Both the position numbers and the translations under genes were made by a program. A stretch of 64,000 bases of DNA from Pseudomonadota bacterium (lineage in GTDB: Bacteria > Pseudomonadota > Alphaproteobacteria > Micavibrionales > Micavibrionaceae), in NCBI GenBank assembly GCA_029558635.1, contig JAKQEE010000063.1, positions 1-64,000 of the forward strand, in the 5' to 3' direction. Below the pieces are notes generated by a model. The model saw only the letters and a program-made list of their open reading frames with translations. It was not told the DNA's origin and searched no databases. Positions 33,767 to 43,197 of this stretch are shown here, piece by piece; the stretch's first letter is position 1; the number at the start of each line of letters is the position of its first letter.

Positions 33767-35332
33767 CTATTGCAAACCGTTGGTGTAGCTGACCTGAGCA
33801 TCCGGCGTGCTGTTACCAGGATAAGCAGGCACCGTTCCATACGGGGTTGCATTAGGGTATGCGGTGGTCGGATAATAAGGGTTAACCTGCTGCATAATTT
33901 GCTGATTTCCCAAACCCTGTTGCAACATCTGCAACGGAGTCAGATTGCCTCCCGGAAATCCTGGATACTGTTGTTGCTGATTGGCAGGAACACCATTTTG
34001 TGGAACAGCACCACCATATTTTGCCGCATCGACTTGCTGCTGTGTGACGGCGGCAGTAAACATCAACCCGAATGGAGTGCCGGCTTTGACACGAACAAGA
34101 ATTTCCGTTTTGCCTCCTTCCTCTTCAAAAATATCACTAACCTTGGAAAAGGCTTCCTCACCGGCCTTGGCCAACTCTTCTTTTGTATTAAGATTGTTGT
34201 TCTCGGTAGCCGTCGCAGTACCGCCAGTATCAACTGTAATGGTGGTGGTGCCGCTTTCCCCGACAGCTTTACCGAATCCTTCAATGAATTTGGCGGCCGC
34301 AGGAAGAATAACTCTGGCCCAATAACGGTGATCAACCTCGGTGGCCATGGCGCCCAAAGTCGTGTCAGGATCTATAGCTGTGCCCGTAATCGGAATACTG
34401 TGACCTTCCTTGCTAACCAGAGTCGAGAATTGCAGGGTTAAATATTCTTCTTTCTTTTGAAAACTTCCCAAAACCTTGGAACCATTGAAGGGTCCCGAAA
34501 CGATCAAAGCAACAATCGGACCGGGAACATCGGAATTGGCCTCAACCAGCAACTGGGCATACTCAATCTCGCCCGCAGGAATAACGATTTTCAAAGGCGT
34601 ATTCTGCACGGTTGAAGCACCGGTACCATCGGGAGAAGCGGCTCCGCTGACCAACTGGACATTCCCGCCACCCAACGCGTCCCCGCCACCCAGTTGAAGC
34701 TTGTTGGCATCGGTGATAACCATCATATGCTGCATCTGACCGATTTCTTTCTTTTCCACCGCTTGCTGGAACTGATTCATCATAGCATCCTGCAACGCTT
34801 TGATCCGGTCCATCTTCCCTGGATCTTCCTGTGTTTGAGCGACATATTGCTCTTGCTGACGCTGCAGTTTGACCCGCTCTTCCTGCATACGCTTCCAGCG
34901 CACCAGAGGATCTTCACCGGTTGTTTCATTTTCAGGAACACCCAGCAAGACTTTTGGGGGCTCGATTGGCGTAGGAATACTACTCGTGCCCTCTTTAAGC
35001 GCACTCTCCAGACGCTGCTGGTTATGCTCTTCCAAGGCTTCCCGCATGACAGGCGTGACCTCGCTCGTACCGGGAGCTTCTTTCAATTCCTTGGCACCGC
35101 CGCCGACCTGAGAGCTGGGGCCCTCGACCTTCTTGCCACCAAACAAAGCAACAGCAGCCACAACGACCAGAACGGCAGCGCCTATCAAGCCGAGCTTGAC
35201 GATCGGGGAGGATTTCCACACATCGCCAATCGACCCGCGTTTCTGATCGGTATCAAACTCCCCGAAATCGACACCTTGATCGAAATCGTCGCCTAAGGGC
35301 TCATTCTCAAATTCGTTTTCATTATTCGCCAT
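33767..35332 (-). CDS. icmE: IcmE/DotG VirB10-like core component
   Basis: The 521-residue product spans the envelope: an acidic cytoplasmic head, one helix at about 45-66 (KLGLIGAAVLVVVAAVALFGG), a Gln-rich periplasmic linker, and a C-terminal TrbI/VirB10-like domain (LKIVIPAGEIEYAQLLVEANSDVPGP...GTPFGLMFTAAVT). Legionella DotG is about 1048 residues because of a long pentapeptide-repeat insertion. That repeat is absent here. The C-terminal tail is rich in Gln, Asn, Pro and Tyr. It overlaps the icmK stop by 11 bases. Confidence 0.9.
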   Translation of the reverse strand: MANNENEFENEPLGDDFDQGVDFGEFDTDQKRGSIGDVWKSSPIVKLGLIGAAVLVVVAAVALFGGKKVEGPSSQVGGGAKELKEAPGTSEVTPVMREALEEHNQQRLESALKEGTSSIPTPIEPPKVLLGVPENETTGEDPLVRWKRMQEERVKLQRQQEQYVAQTQEDPGKMDRIKALQDAMMNQFQQAVEKKEIGQMQHMMVITDANKLQLGGGDALGGGNVQLVSGAASPDGTGASTVQNTPLKIVIPAGEIEYAQLLVEANSDVPGPIVALIVSGPFNGSKVLGSFQKKEEYLTLQFSTLVSKEGHSIPITGTAIDPDTTLGAMATEVDHRYWARVILPAAAKFIEGFGKAVGESGTTTITVDTGGTATATENNNLNTKEELAKAGEEAFSKVSDIFEEEGGKTEILVRVKAGTPFGLMFTAAVTQQQVDAAKYGGAVPQNGVPANQQQQYPGFPGGNLTPLQMLQQGLGNQQIMQQVNPYYPTTAYPNATPYGTVPAYPGNSTPDAQVSYTNGLQ

Positions 35333-36458
35333 TTGACTGCTCCATGGACGATAGGTATACCTTCAACATCTTGCCTTTATCCGACAACAAAAGAACCGGC
35401 GTATTACCAAGCGAATAAACGTGCATTCCGTCAGCAGACTGCACGGATTTATTCCACGCCGGAGACAACAGGGTGTAAGGCGTTCTGATATAAATCGTAT
35501 CACCTTTTTGATAAGCGGACGTTCTGCCGTCTACGCCTTCAACCGCCACTTTAGTCAAGTCGGCTTGAGACGTAATACCGAGCAACACTTTGGTAATCTC
35601 GTCATCACCGGCCTTGATCGACACAGGCGTGACCACAGGCGGCAATACACCTTTGGGCCCAACTTCCGGAATCTGGATATCAAGGCGGACATGCACACTC
35701 TTGCGCTCGGTTCTGAGTGAAAGAATAACCGGTGGGTTAAGCCCCACCAATCTCATCGAAACATTACCTTGCGCAAAATGGCTCTGCGGCGAAATCCGGA
35801 TCATGTGGCTTCCGGCATCAGGCTGCTCGACCTGAAAATCACCCGCCCAGGTCATATCCTGAATAGGCCACGGCTGACCCGTCACATCGACAATGCTGAT
35901 CGTTGTGACATTGCCGACAGCAGTCTTGACCACGACAGGTTTGGCGCCCGGCTCCAGAGAAGCCTGAACAAAAGAAGACTCAGGCTCGGGATTTGGATAG
36001 ATCGGGGTTTCAACAGCCTGCGTTGTGCCATCATAAAGCTCAAGTAAACGACGGATTTCTGAGGGTTTCAAAGGCATCATACTGGCAGCGGCGCCTTCAA
36101 ATGCCTGTTTCCGCTCGGAAGCGGCCTGCTCTTCCTGCGTAGGAAGAGGCGGTGGAACGGAGGTCCCCGTAAGATCCATCGTGGTAGTATCGTTGACGCT
36201 TTCAGCCGCACCCAGCAAATCGGAAAGAGTGGGTGGTGAGGAACCATCGGAAGCCGGAGCGCCGGAAGATGCCGCGTCCTGAGCCATCTCCGGGGGCATC
36301 ATTTGCTCCAGTTGCTGGGCGGCATCTTGAGCCAAAGCAGGTTGGAATAAGAGAAATAAAAGAGCCAAACCGAGAAGAATGGCGCGAGAACCTCTGGAAA
36401 ACTTCCCGGAATGAATAGCGGGCACATCCGCCGATCCGAACATCACTTTTTGTTTCAT
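35322..36458 (-). CDS. icmK: IcmK/DotH outer-membrane core component
   Basis: The product is about 378 residues, with an N-terminal signal peptide whose hydrophobic core is at about 27-41 and which ends in ALA near residue 44. DotH forms the outer-membrane ring with DotC and DotD. The C-terminal VirB9-like domain shows VVKTAVGNVTTISIVDVTGQPWPI, HMIRISPQSHFAQGNVSMRLVGLNPPVILSL and YIRTPYTLLSPAW. ATG at 36458 is preferred over a GTG six bases earlier. It lies between icmL and icmE, as in Legionella. Confidence 0.9.
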   Translation of the reverse strand: MKQKVMFGSADVPAIHSGKFSRGSRAILLGLALLFLLFQPALAQDAAQQLEQMMPPEMAQDAASSGAPASDGSSPPTLSDLLGAAESVNDTTTMDLTGTSVPPPLPTQEEQAASERKQAFEGAAASMMPLKPSEIRRLLELYDGTTQAVETPIYPNPEPESSFVQASLEPGAKPVVVKTAVGNVTTISIVDVTGQPWPIQDMTWAGDFQVEQPDAGSHMIRISPQSHFAQGNVSMRLVGLNPPVILSLRTERKSVHVRLDIQIPEVGPKGVLPPVVTPVSIKAGDDEITKVLLGITSQADLTKVAVEGVDGRTSAYQKGDTIYIRTPYTLLSPAWNKSVQSADGMHVYSLGNTPVLLLSDKGKMLKVYLSSMEQSNGE

Positions 36459-36597
36459 AAACACCCCGAACAGGTCACCTTATTTGCATGCCAGGTTGAT
36501 GATTCCAAGAATCACACGAGACACCATAATACATTCGCCTAGAAGAATAACCAGCTTTAAAAGCCCTGTCATCAACGAAAATCAAAAAAAGAAAGAA

Positions 36598-37335
36598 TTA
36601 TTGGGCGAGCCACTGTTCAATTCCAACACCGTTGGAACTTTCAAGTTTGGGCACACGGACGATCAAAAGAGTCACCAAAAGACTATCGGAGCGAACAGAC
36701 GAGCCAGCCTGATAGGTAATCACCAGCGGAACTTGAACTTGCCACTGATAACGGCCCTTGACCAAACCTTCGGAGATAAGAACGGGCGCACTGGATGGTG
36801 CGGCGGAAACAACCTGCTGGTTGGCCTCCACCATTTCGATAATACGGGATCTTTCAAGTGCGCTGGTAAAACTGGCCCAGCCACTACGCGTAAAGTTGCG
36901 GGAAGCCTCCTGAAGGCGGCGTTTATAATCGTTAAAACCGAACGTCATAACTTCCGTTGAGGCCTGGGCACTCCACGACATCAACGCCGGAACACTAAGG
37001 TTTGGCTCGCTGAGCGGAATCATAGGGACAAGACGCCCGTCTTCGGTTGTGGCAAAATAACGGTTTTCGGGTTGGTGAACCTGAATTACAAAGTACATCG
37101 CGCCGCATAAAGCCAGAATAATCATGGCCTCGATAACGGCAATCCTCAAAATACTGCGATACCCGTCACGGTAAAATTCGTTGCGGACGATAACAGAGCC
37201 GACACTTCTCAAAAGCTCAACTTCCTCCTGATCCGCAGTTTTTACAAGATCTTCTTTTTTCTCCGGCTTGGATTTGTTGGCCGGCGATGGACGGATATTC
37301 CGGGGATTTTGTGGTTTCTGAGGAGAATCTGCCAT
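36598..37335 (-). CDS. icmL: IcmL/DotI inner-membrane component
   Basis: The product is about 245 residues. It starts MADSPQKPQNP after a GGAAAAAT site. It has a basic Pro/Lys-rich N-terminal cytoplasmic region (about 45 residues), one helix at about 70-90 (AVIEAMIILALCGAMYFVIQVH), and a periplasmic VirB8-like domain. Conserved blocks include VPMIPLSEPNLSVPALMSWSAQAS and YQWQVQVPLVITYQAGS. Length is close to DotI (212). It is the first icm gene, 71 bases downstream of gmk, with a perfect CAAACATGTTTG palindrome at 37382-37393 in the gap that may be an operator. Confidence 0.9.
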   Translation of the reverse strand: MADSPQKPQNPRNIRPSPANKSKPEKKEDLVKTADQEEVELLRSVGSVIVRNEFYRDGYRSILRIAVIEAMIILALCGAMYFVIQVHQPENRYFATTEDGRLVPMIPLSEPNLSVPALMSWSAQASTEVMTFGFNDYKRRLQEASRNFTRSGWASFTSALERSRIIEMVEANQQVVSAAPSSAPVLISEGLVKGRYQWQVQVPLVITYQAGSSVRSDSLLVTLLIVRVPKLESSNGVGIEQWLAQ

Positions 37336-37406
37336 ATTTTTCCTGTTGTCTATCAGCAAAGCGTTAGTAGGCTACCAAAATCAAACATGTTTGTAAAACC
37401 AAACGA

Positions 37407-38039
37407 TCATTCCTGCATCAAAGTCCGGACAAAATCGGGCAATTCGGTCAAACGGCGACGCTTGCAACGCTCGGCCTCAAGAATCGCGCGAGCTTGGGCA
37501 ATCGACTGGTCGAGATCATGGTTGATAATGATGTAGTCATATTCGGAGTAGTGGGAAATTTCATTGGAAGCGCGATTCATCCGCTCGCGAATCACATCGT
37601 CGGGATCCTGCTGGCGGGCGCGTAACCGTGTCTCAAGCGCCCCCCTCGAAGGAGGAAGGATAAAAACAGTTACCAGATCGTTGACCAGCTTTTGTTTGAG
37701 TTGCTGGGTCCCCTGCCAGTCAATATCGAAAATAATATCCTGACTGTTGGCCAACGCCTCCTCGACAGGGCGCAACGGAGTTCCATAAAAATTGCGAAAG
37801 ACCTTGGCATACTCAAGGAGCTCTTGATCTTCGACCATCCGGTCGAACTCGCCCTTGGACACAAAGCGGTAATCCTTGCCATCAACCTCGCCGGGGCGGG
37901 GCGTACGGGTCGTCACCGAAACGGACATGGTCAGGTGAGGGTCTTGCTGAAGTAAGGCTTTAGATATCGTCGTCTTTCCCGCACCGGAGGGAGAGGACAG
38001 AATAAACAACAATCCGCGACGTTTGACTGGAAGCAACAT
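37407..38039 (-). CDS. gmk: Guanylate kinase
   Basis: The 210-residue product phosphorylates GMP to GDP. The P-loop SSPSGAGKTT lies at about residues 14-23, followed by SVSVTTRTPRPGEVDGKDYRFV (GMP-binding) and DIDWQGTQQLKQKL. The lid region reads RLRARQQDPDDVIRERMNRA. Length and all motifs are standard. It is codirectional with the icm cluster, so readthrough into icmL is possible. Confidence 0.95.
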   Translation of the reverse strand: MLLPVKRRGLLFILSSPSGAGKTTISKALLQQDPHLTMSVSVTTRTPRPGEVDGKDYRFVSKGEFDRMVEDQELLEYAKVFRNFYGTPLRPVEEALANSQDIIFDIDWQGTQQLKQKLVNDLVTVFILPPSRGALETRLRARQQDPDDVIRERMNRASNEISHYSEYDYIIINHDLDQSIAQARAILEAERCKRRRLTELPDFVRTLMQE

Positions 38040-38108
38040 GACCGTATTCTACATATTTGACCGAACCGCGCAATGGACGATTGCGCCCATACAGAGTAGT
38101 CTCAAGAA

Positions 38109-38912
38109 ATGAAAAAGAACTTAACTCGCAATATCCTGATTACCGGCGCCTCAAGCGGCATCGGCGAAGCCTTGGCCCTTCATTATGCGGAACGTGAAAA
38201 AGCCCGCCTCTACCTGACCGGACGAAACACGGAACGTCTGGAACAGGTGGCCGATAAATGTCGTGCGCTGGGATCAGACTGCTTCTCCAACACGATTAAC
38301 GTAACGGATCGGGCGGCCATGAAAAGCTGGATCGAGAAAATTGACGAAACCACGCCGCTGGATCTGGTCATTGCCAATGCCGGAATTTCAGGAGGAACGG
38401 GCGGCGAAAATGTGGCAAGAAATTACGACGTCGATCTAGAAATTTTTGATGTCAATCTGGACGGTGTCCTCAACACGATTCACCCCGTCATCCCACGCAT
38501 GGTGACCAGAAAAAGCGGACAACTGACCATCATCAGCTCGGTCGCAAGTCTCGCCCCACTGGCCGGAGCACCAGCCTACTCCGCATCGAAAGCTGCCGTC
38601 CGCTTCTACGGCGAAGCCCTTGCCATCAAGCTCAAAACAGAAAATGTCTTCCTGAGTGTGGTGTGTCCGGGATTTGTCGTGAGCCGCATGACAGAACTTA
38701 ATCAGTTCCCGATGCCCTTTATTCTGCCCGCCGACCGTGCGGCCTCGATCATCGCAAAGGGTCTGGAACACCGCAAAATCAGAATTGATTTCCCGTGGCA
38801 AATGAAACTGGTTATGAGCCTCACCCGCTTACTGCCCGAAGCTTTTGTCCGCGACATTTTCGCGCAGGCCCCTGAGAAGCATTCTCAGAAAAACTCCTTG
38901 CCCTCGACCTGA
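38109..38912 (+). CDS. Short-chain dehydrogenase/reductase
   Basis: The 267-residue product is a classical SDR. The cofactor motif TGASSGIGE is at residues 12-20, NAG at about 89-91, catalytic Ser in ISSVAS near 143, and YSASK near 157-161. The Arg at the end of the second strand (TGRN) suggests NADP preference. The C-terminus has a hydrophobic helix typical of membrane-associated SDRs. Substrate cannot be told. It diverges from gmk and is followed by an ArsR-type regulator. Confidence 0.9.
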   Translation: MKKNLTRNILITGASSGIGEALALHYAEREKARLYLTGRNTERLEQVADKCRALGSDCFSNTINVTDRAAMKSWIEKIDETTPLDLVIANAGISGGTGGENVARNYDVDLEIFDVNLDGVLNTIHPVIPRMVTRKSGQLTIISSVASLAPLAGAPAYSASKAAVRFYGEALAIKLKTENVFLSVVCPGFVVSRMTELNQFPMPFILPADRAASIIAKGLEHRKIRIDFPWQMKLVMSLTRLLPEAFVRDIFAQAPEKHSQKNSLPST

Positions 38913-39034
38913 AAAGCGCGCAGGCTTACCATGCGCGGATTTCAATTGAAGATTGTTCTGTATGCAAAATCAGGGCATATCGGAGGGGGTCTTTTGCAAA
39001 GTACGCACATCATAACACAAAGGGTGAAGAGTTT

Positions 39035-39349
39035 ATGAGTAGTCAACAAGCAGGCACAACGGCAGACCGCCCAAATGGTCATCATCTAAAGAAAATAGCC
39101 TCCCTGCTAAAAGTCTTATCGAACGAAAAAAGAATTATTATCCTTGGGTATCTGAGCAAGGGCGAACGCTGTGTCAGTGAACTCGAAGGCGTGGTAGGAC
39201 TGTCTCAGTCCGCCCTCTCCCAGCATCTCGCAAAATTGCGCGCCTCCGAAATGGTCAAAACCCGCAGAAACGCGCAGAATATCTACTACTCGATCAAGGA
39301 AAAGTCGGTGCAGGACCTAATTTCCTACCTGACGGAATTGAAGTTCTAA
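39035..39349 (+). CDS. ArsR-family winged-helix regulator
   Basis: The 104-residue product is a small winged-helix protein with the ArsR pattern: LLKVLSNEKRIIILGYLSKGERCVSELEGVVGLSQSALSQHLAKLRASEMVKTRRNAQNIYYSI. Only one Cys (in GERCVSEL) lies where metal-sensing members have CxC, so it probably senses redox or a non-metal signal, or forms a constitutive repressor. The ATG has a weak site (GTGAAG). Its target is not evident. Confidence 0.85.
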   Translation: MSSQQAGTTADRPNGHHLKKIASLLKVLSNEKRIIILGYLSKGERCVSELEGVVGLSQSALSQHLAKLRASEMVKTRRNAQNIYYSIKEKSVQDLISYLTELKF

Positions 39350-39528
39350 ATCCGGAACGCCTGCATCAGGATCAACAGCTTCACCGACCTCGTACAGGCA
39401 GAACCAAAAAACATATTCTAAAGGTTAGGTTGCAAATTCCCTAATATATAAATATTCTAATATAAGAATTTCTCCGCCTCTCCTAAAATTTTTTTCCAAG
39501 AAATCTGTCAACCCGCCAGCCGATCGCG
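39350..39528. other. Intergenic region between convergent genes
   Basis: This AT-rich stretch lies between the ArsR-type gene and the glycosyltransferase gene. No ORF or strong hairpin is seen in it. Confidence 0.3.
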
Positions 39529-40704
39529 TCACCGACCTAAAATCTCGTCATAAACGAGTAAAGTGGAAAGAGTCATTTGCTCTTTAGAGAAATAAGTATG
39601 GACATGCGCTATGGCGGCATCGGCCAGATTTTTCTTTTCCGGCTCGGTTAGGCTCAAAACAAACTCAATGCCCTGCGCCAGCATATCAGGGTCATCAGGA
39701 GGGATGAGCCATCCCGTCAGCCCCGGAACAACCGTCTCTTTTGACCCGCCAATGTCGGTCGCGATCACGGGACGGCCCATCGCCTGTGCTTCAACCGCCA
39801 CACGACCAAACCCTTCCGGCTCGGTCGAAGCTGAGACCACAACATCGGCAATCATGTACGCCGTCGGCATATCGTCGCAATGTCCGATAATCCGCACCCG
39901 CTCCTCCAGATGATGATCGTGGATCAGATCTTCAAGTTCCTGCCTGTACTCGACACGCCCCTGGTCGTCACCCACCAGAACACAATAGACATCCTTGCGG
40001 GCCATGCGCGCCATCGCTTCAATCATCACCAACTGGCCCTTCCAGCGCGTCAAGCGCCCCGGCAACAAAACAACGGTAGAGACTTCGGGAATGCGCCAGT
40101 TTTGAGCCATCTTGAGCATCCGGTCGCCATTGACCAAATTGGGCTGGAACTTATCAAGCGGAATACCACGCGGAATCACGCGGATTTTGTTCGGGTCCAG
40201 CGCATACTGGTCAACCAAATAATGTGCAACAAATTCCGAATTGGCGATGACCAGCTCACCCTTTGCAATCGAGGAATTATATTTGCGCTTCCACTCCCCG
40301 CTGATATTGAACGGTGCATGACAAGTGGTCAGGAATTTTGCCCGCGAGCTCTCGCAAGCCCAGAAACAACTCCATGCCGGAGCACGGGAACGTGCATGAA
40401 CGATATCGACATTGTATTTGCGAATAAGCGCCCGCAACCGTCTGGAATTGAGCCACATCCGTATCGGGTTTTTGGTGTGGACCGGCATCTGGATATGAAT
40501 ACCGCCCGCCCGCTCCAGCTCAATCACACGCGGCCCGCCATTTGAAACGATAATGGCGCGGTGTCCCGCCGCCACCAGAGCCGCAGTGACATCGACCGTC
40601 GTCTGCTCGGCCCCGCCCGCCCCCATATTGGGAATAACCTGCATCACCGTGATCGGTGGTTTTTGCGGAGCAGATTTGGAAGCTGACTTGCGTTTGGCAG
40701 CCAT
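39529..40704 (-). CDS. Family 4 glycosyltransferase
   Basis: The 391-residue GT-B enzyme has the N-terminal acceptor domain with MGAGGAEQTTVDV and the C-terminal nucleotide-sugar domain with LLPGRLTRWKGQ and the EX7E motif EPEGFGRVAVE near residue 290. The closing GLTGWLIPPDDP is also typical. Family 4 enzymes transfer sugars from UDP- or GDP-sugars to lipid or saccharide acceptors, often in LPS or capsule assembly. An N-terminal Lys/Ser extension of about 18 residues precedes the domain. It diverges from the alpha/beta hydrolase with a 50-base gap. Confidence 0.9.
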   Translation of the reverse strand: MAAKRKSASKSAPQKPPITVMQVIPNMGAGGAEQTTVDVTAALVAAGHRAIIVSNGGPRVIELERAGGIHIQMPVHTKNPIRMWLNSRRLRALIRKYNVDIVHARSRAPAWSCFWACESSRAKFLTTCHAPFNISGEWKRKYNSSIAKGELVIANSEFVAHYLVDQYALDPNKIRVIPRGIPLDKFQPNLVNGDRMLKMAQNWRIPEVSTVVLLPGRLTRWKGQLVMIEAMARMARKDVYCVLVGDDQGRVEYRQELEDLIHDHHLEERVRIIGHCDDMPTAYMIADVVVSASTEPEGFGRVAVEAQAMGRPVIATDIGGSKETVVPGLTGWLIPPDDPDMLAQGIEFVLSLTEPEKKNLADAAIAHVHTYFSKEQMTLSTLLVYDEILGR

Positions 40705-40754
40705 AAGTGGAAGTCCTCTTGTATTTTCCGGGAAAACTTATAGCATTCCTCCCC

Positions 40755-41537
40755 ATGGAGACAAAGCCCCCCCCTTTAACAATCCCGAACAATCAGGGAA
40801 CGGATCTTGCCTACCGCCTGAGAGAAGGCCGCAAAGACGCGCCCACGCTGGTGTTTCTCTGCGGTTACCGCTCGGACATGATGGGGACGAAGGCCGAATT
40901 TCTGGACAACTGGGCCGCAGAAAACAATATAGCCTATCTCCGCCTCGATTATTCCGGTCACGGCGAATCGGGTGGAAAATTCGAAGACGGCACAATCGGC
41001 CAGTGGTACGAAGATGCTTTGACCGTCATCGACAACGTGACCGAAGGCCCGCTGATGATCGTTGGTTCGTCGATGGGTGGCTGGATCGGCTTGCTGGTGT
41101 CCATCAAACGCCCCGAACGGGTGAAAGCTTTCTTAGGGATTGCCGCAGCCCCCGATTTCACCAAATGGGTCTGGGACCATGAACTCACCGAAGACCAAAG
41201 ACTAATATGCAAACGTGACGGCTTCATCAGCGAGGAAAGTGAATTTTGGGACACCCCCAACATCATGACGATGAATTTGTTTGAAGACGGAAAAACCCAC
41301 CTCATTCTGGACAAGCCAATCCCATTCGACGGCCCCGTCACCTTACTGCATGGGAAAGCGGATGATGAGGTCCCCTATCCCATCGCCGGACAAATCGCCT
41401 CACGCTTAAAAGAAGGCCAGACGAAAATCATCACCATCGACGACGGCGATCACCGCCTCTCCCGCGACTCTGATCTTGAACTCCTGAAACGCGAAATCGA
41501 AGAACTTTACAAATCCGCAAGCCTCAACCGCCGGTAA
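40755..41537 (+). CDS. Alpha/beta hydrolase (esterase-like)
   Basis: The product has about 260 residues. The start at 40755 (METKPPPL) follows CCTCC-rich leader. The upstream ATG at 40707 overlaps the divergent glycosyltransferase leader and is less likely. The serine-hydrolase elbow GSSMGGW puts the nucleophile at Ser106. The acid is in LLHGKADDEVPY and the His in DDGDHRLS, in the usual order. LRLDYSGHGESGG gives the oxyanion loop. Substrate is unknown. The 3' end overlaps comM, which is convergent, by 31 bases. Confidence 0.85.
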   Translation: METKPPPLTIPNNQGTDLAYRLREGRKDAPTLVFLCGYRSDMMGTKAEFLDNWAAENNIAYLRLDYSGHGESGGKFEDGTIGQWYEDALTVIDNVTEGPLMIVGSSMGGWIGLLVSIKRPERVKAFLGIAAAPDFTKWVWDHELTEDQRLICKRDGFISEESEFWDTPNIMTMNLFEDGKTHLILDKPIPFDGPVTLLHGKADDEVPYPIAGQIASRLKEGQTKIITIDDGDHRLSRDSDLELLKREIEELYKSASLNRR

Positions 41538-43036
41538 CTCAAAGCCTCGGCAATATGCGCCGCCCCGATTTTGTCGGGAGCCCCATCAAGGTCAGCAATT
41601 GTCCGCGCGACGCGCAGCATCCGGTACCAACTCCGCGCCGAGAGTTTCAACTTCTCCGCCGCCTGCCGCAAAAGTTTTTCGGCACTCTCTTCCATTTGCG
41701 CGATCTCTTCCAGAATTTTATCCTGCGCATCTCCGTTGACGCGCATCCGCTCTGGCGCACCAAGTGAATCGAACCGCGCTTTCTGAATGGCTCGTGCCCG
41801 CGCAACACGAGCCGCCACCGTCGCCGAACTCTCCCCCGTAGGAGCCTTGGCCAAATCATCAATCGAAAGCGGAGGAACCTCGACCTGCAAATCAATCCGG
41901 TCCAGAAGCGGCCCTGATAACTTCGATTGATAGTCTTCAGCGCAACGCGGCGCTTTCGTGCACTCTTCGCCCGCTTGGCCGAAATACCCGCACCGGCAAG
42001 GATTCATCGCGGCGACCAATTGAAACCGCGCAGGGTACGTCACATGATAATTGACCCGCGCCACCAGCGTCTCGCCGGTCTCCAGCGGTTGCCGCAAAGA
42101 CTCTAACGTCGCCTTTGCAAATTCGGGAAGCTCATCCAGAAACAAAACCCCGTGATGGGCGAGGGAAATTTCACCCGGTTGTGCCTTGTGCCCGCCACCA
42201 ATGAGCGCAGGCTGCGACGCCGAATGATGCGGATCGCGAAACGGACGGGTACGCAACAACCCGCCCGCTGGCAACGTCCCCGCCAGTGAATGAATAATGG
42301 ATGTCTCGAGCGCCTCACGCGGAGATAAAGACGGCAACAAAGACGGCAAACAGGATGCCAGCATCGACTTCCCCGATCCGGGCGGCCCGATCATCAGTAA
42401 ATTATGCCCGCCCGCCGCGGTGATTTCTAATGCACGTTTTGCACTCTCTTGTCCCTTGACACTCGCAAGGTCGCGCACCATCTGCGCGGTATCGTCTTCG
42501 AGCCGCGCCTCAGGACGCGCGAGAACCTGAACCCCTTTAAAATGATTGATAAGTTGCAGCAAACTTTTGGGTGCAAGGATTTCAATCTCGCCCGCCCACG
42601 CCGCCTCACGGCCCGACTCTTGCGGCACGATAATCCCGCACCCGTTGGATTGCGCTTGAATGGCCGCAGGCAACACGCCTGTAACTTCACGAAGTGATCC
42701 ATCCAAACCCAATTCACCAAGCGCATAAAACTGGGAGATTTCATCTTGCGGCAGAACCTCCATGGCAACCAGCAACCCCAGCGCAATCGGCAAGTCGTAA
42801 TGGCTCCCCTCTTTGGTGACATCGGCGGGGGCGAGGTTCACCGTCATGCGTTTGGCGGGCAACGCCAACCCCATCGCATGAAGGGCCGCACGCACGCGTT
42901 CCTTGCTTTCACCTACAGCTTTGTCGGGAAGACCCACGATGGTAAAGGCCGGAAGTCCCGAGGCGATCTGCACCTCGACATCAATGTCGAGCACATCAAT
43001 CCCGCGAAACGCAACTGTCCTAACCTTGGCGACCAT
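41507..43036 (-). CDS. comM: ComM/YifB-family AAA+ helicase
   Basis: The 509-residue product has the Mg-chelatase-like fold. An N-terminal Lon-like substrate domain (VEVQIASGLPAFTIVGLPDKAVGESKERVRAAL) is followed by an AAA+ module with Walker A GPPGSGKSMLA near residue 215 and LFLDELPEF. A Cys cluster CRCGYFGQAGEECTKAPRC and a C-terminal helical domain follow. ComM is a hexameric helicase that extends the strand-invasion intermediate in natural transformation and is also common in non-competent species. Full length, no damage visible. Confidence 0.94.
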   Translation of the reverse strand: MVAKVRTVAFRGIDVLDIDVEVQIASGLPAFTIVGLPDKAVGESKERVRAALHAMGLALPAKRMTVNLAPADVTKEGSHYDLPIALGLLVAMEVLPQDEISQFYALGELGLDGSLREVTGVLPAAIQAQSNGCGIIVPQESGREAAWAGEIEILAPKSLLQLINHFKGVQVLARPEARLEDDTAQMVRDLASVKGQESAKRALEITAAGGHNLLMIGPPGSGKSMLASCLPSLLPSLSPREALETSIIHSLAGTLPAGGLLRTRPFRDPHHSASQPALIGGGHKAQPGEISLAHHGVLFLDELPEFAKATLESLRQPLETGETLVARVNYHVTYPARFQLVAAMNPCRCGYFGQAGEECTKAPRCAEDYQSKLSGPLLDRIDLQVEVPPLSIDDLAKAPTGESSATVAARVARARAIQKARFDSLGAPERMRVNGDAQDKILEEIAQMEESAEKLLRQAAEKLKLSARSWYRMLRVARTIADLDGAPDKIGAAHIAEALSYRRLRLADL

Positions 43037-43060
43037 ATTTCCCCAAACCCGTAATCATTC

Positions 43061-43128
43061 CGTCATCCCGTTGGCATCGCGCCGAAGCATTGCGAAGGCG
43101 GGTTCGCACAAAGGGGATCCAGAAACGT
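43061..43128. repeat. Imperfect dispersed-repeat-like intergenic sequence
   Basis: CGTCATCCC at 43061 and GGGGATCCAGAAACG near 43113 frame a stretch with GCGAAGGCGGG. This CATCCC...GGGATCCAGAA layout is common in alphaproteobacterial intergenic repeats. Only one copy is seen, so the call is tentative. The rest of the gap (43037-43197) is AT-rich and has no ORF. Confidence 0.3.
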
Positions 43129-43197
43129 GCGCAGCTGAAAGCACACTAACGTGTACCATTTCACCCCCGACAAGTTTTACTTAATGTCATTAATTTA

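Noticed and set aside
33739..33852. Upstream extension of icmG
   Set aside because: It overlaps the end of icmE, and the ATG at 33738 has a clear AGGAG site.
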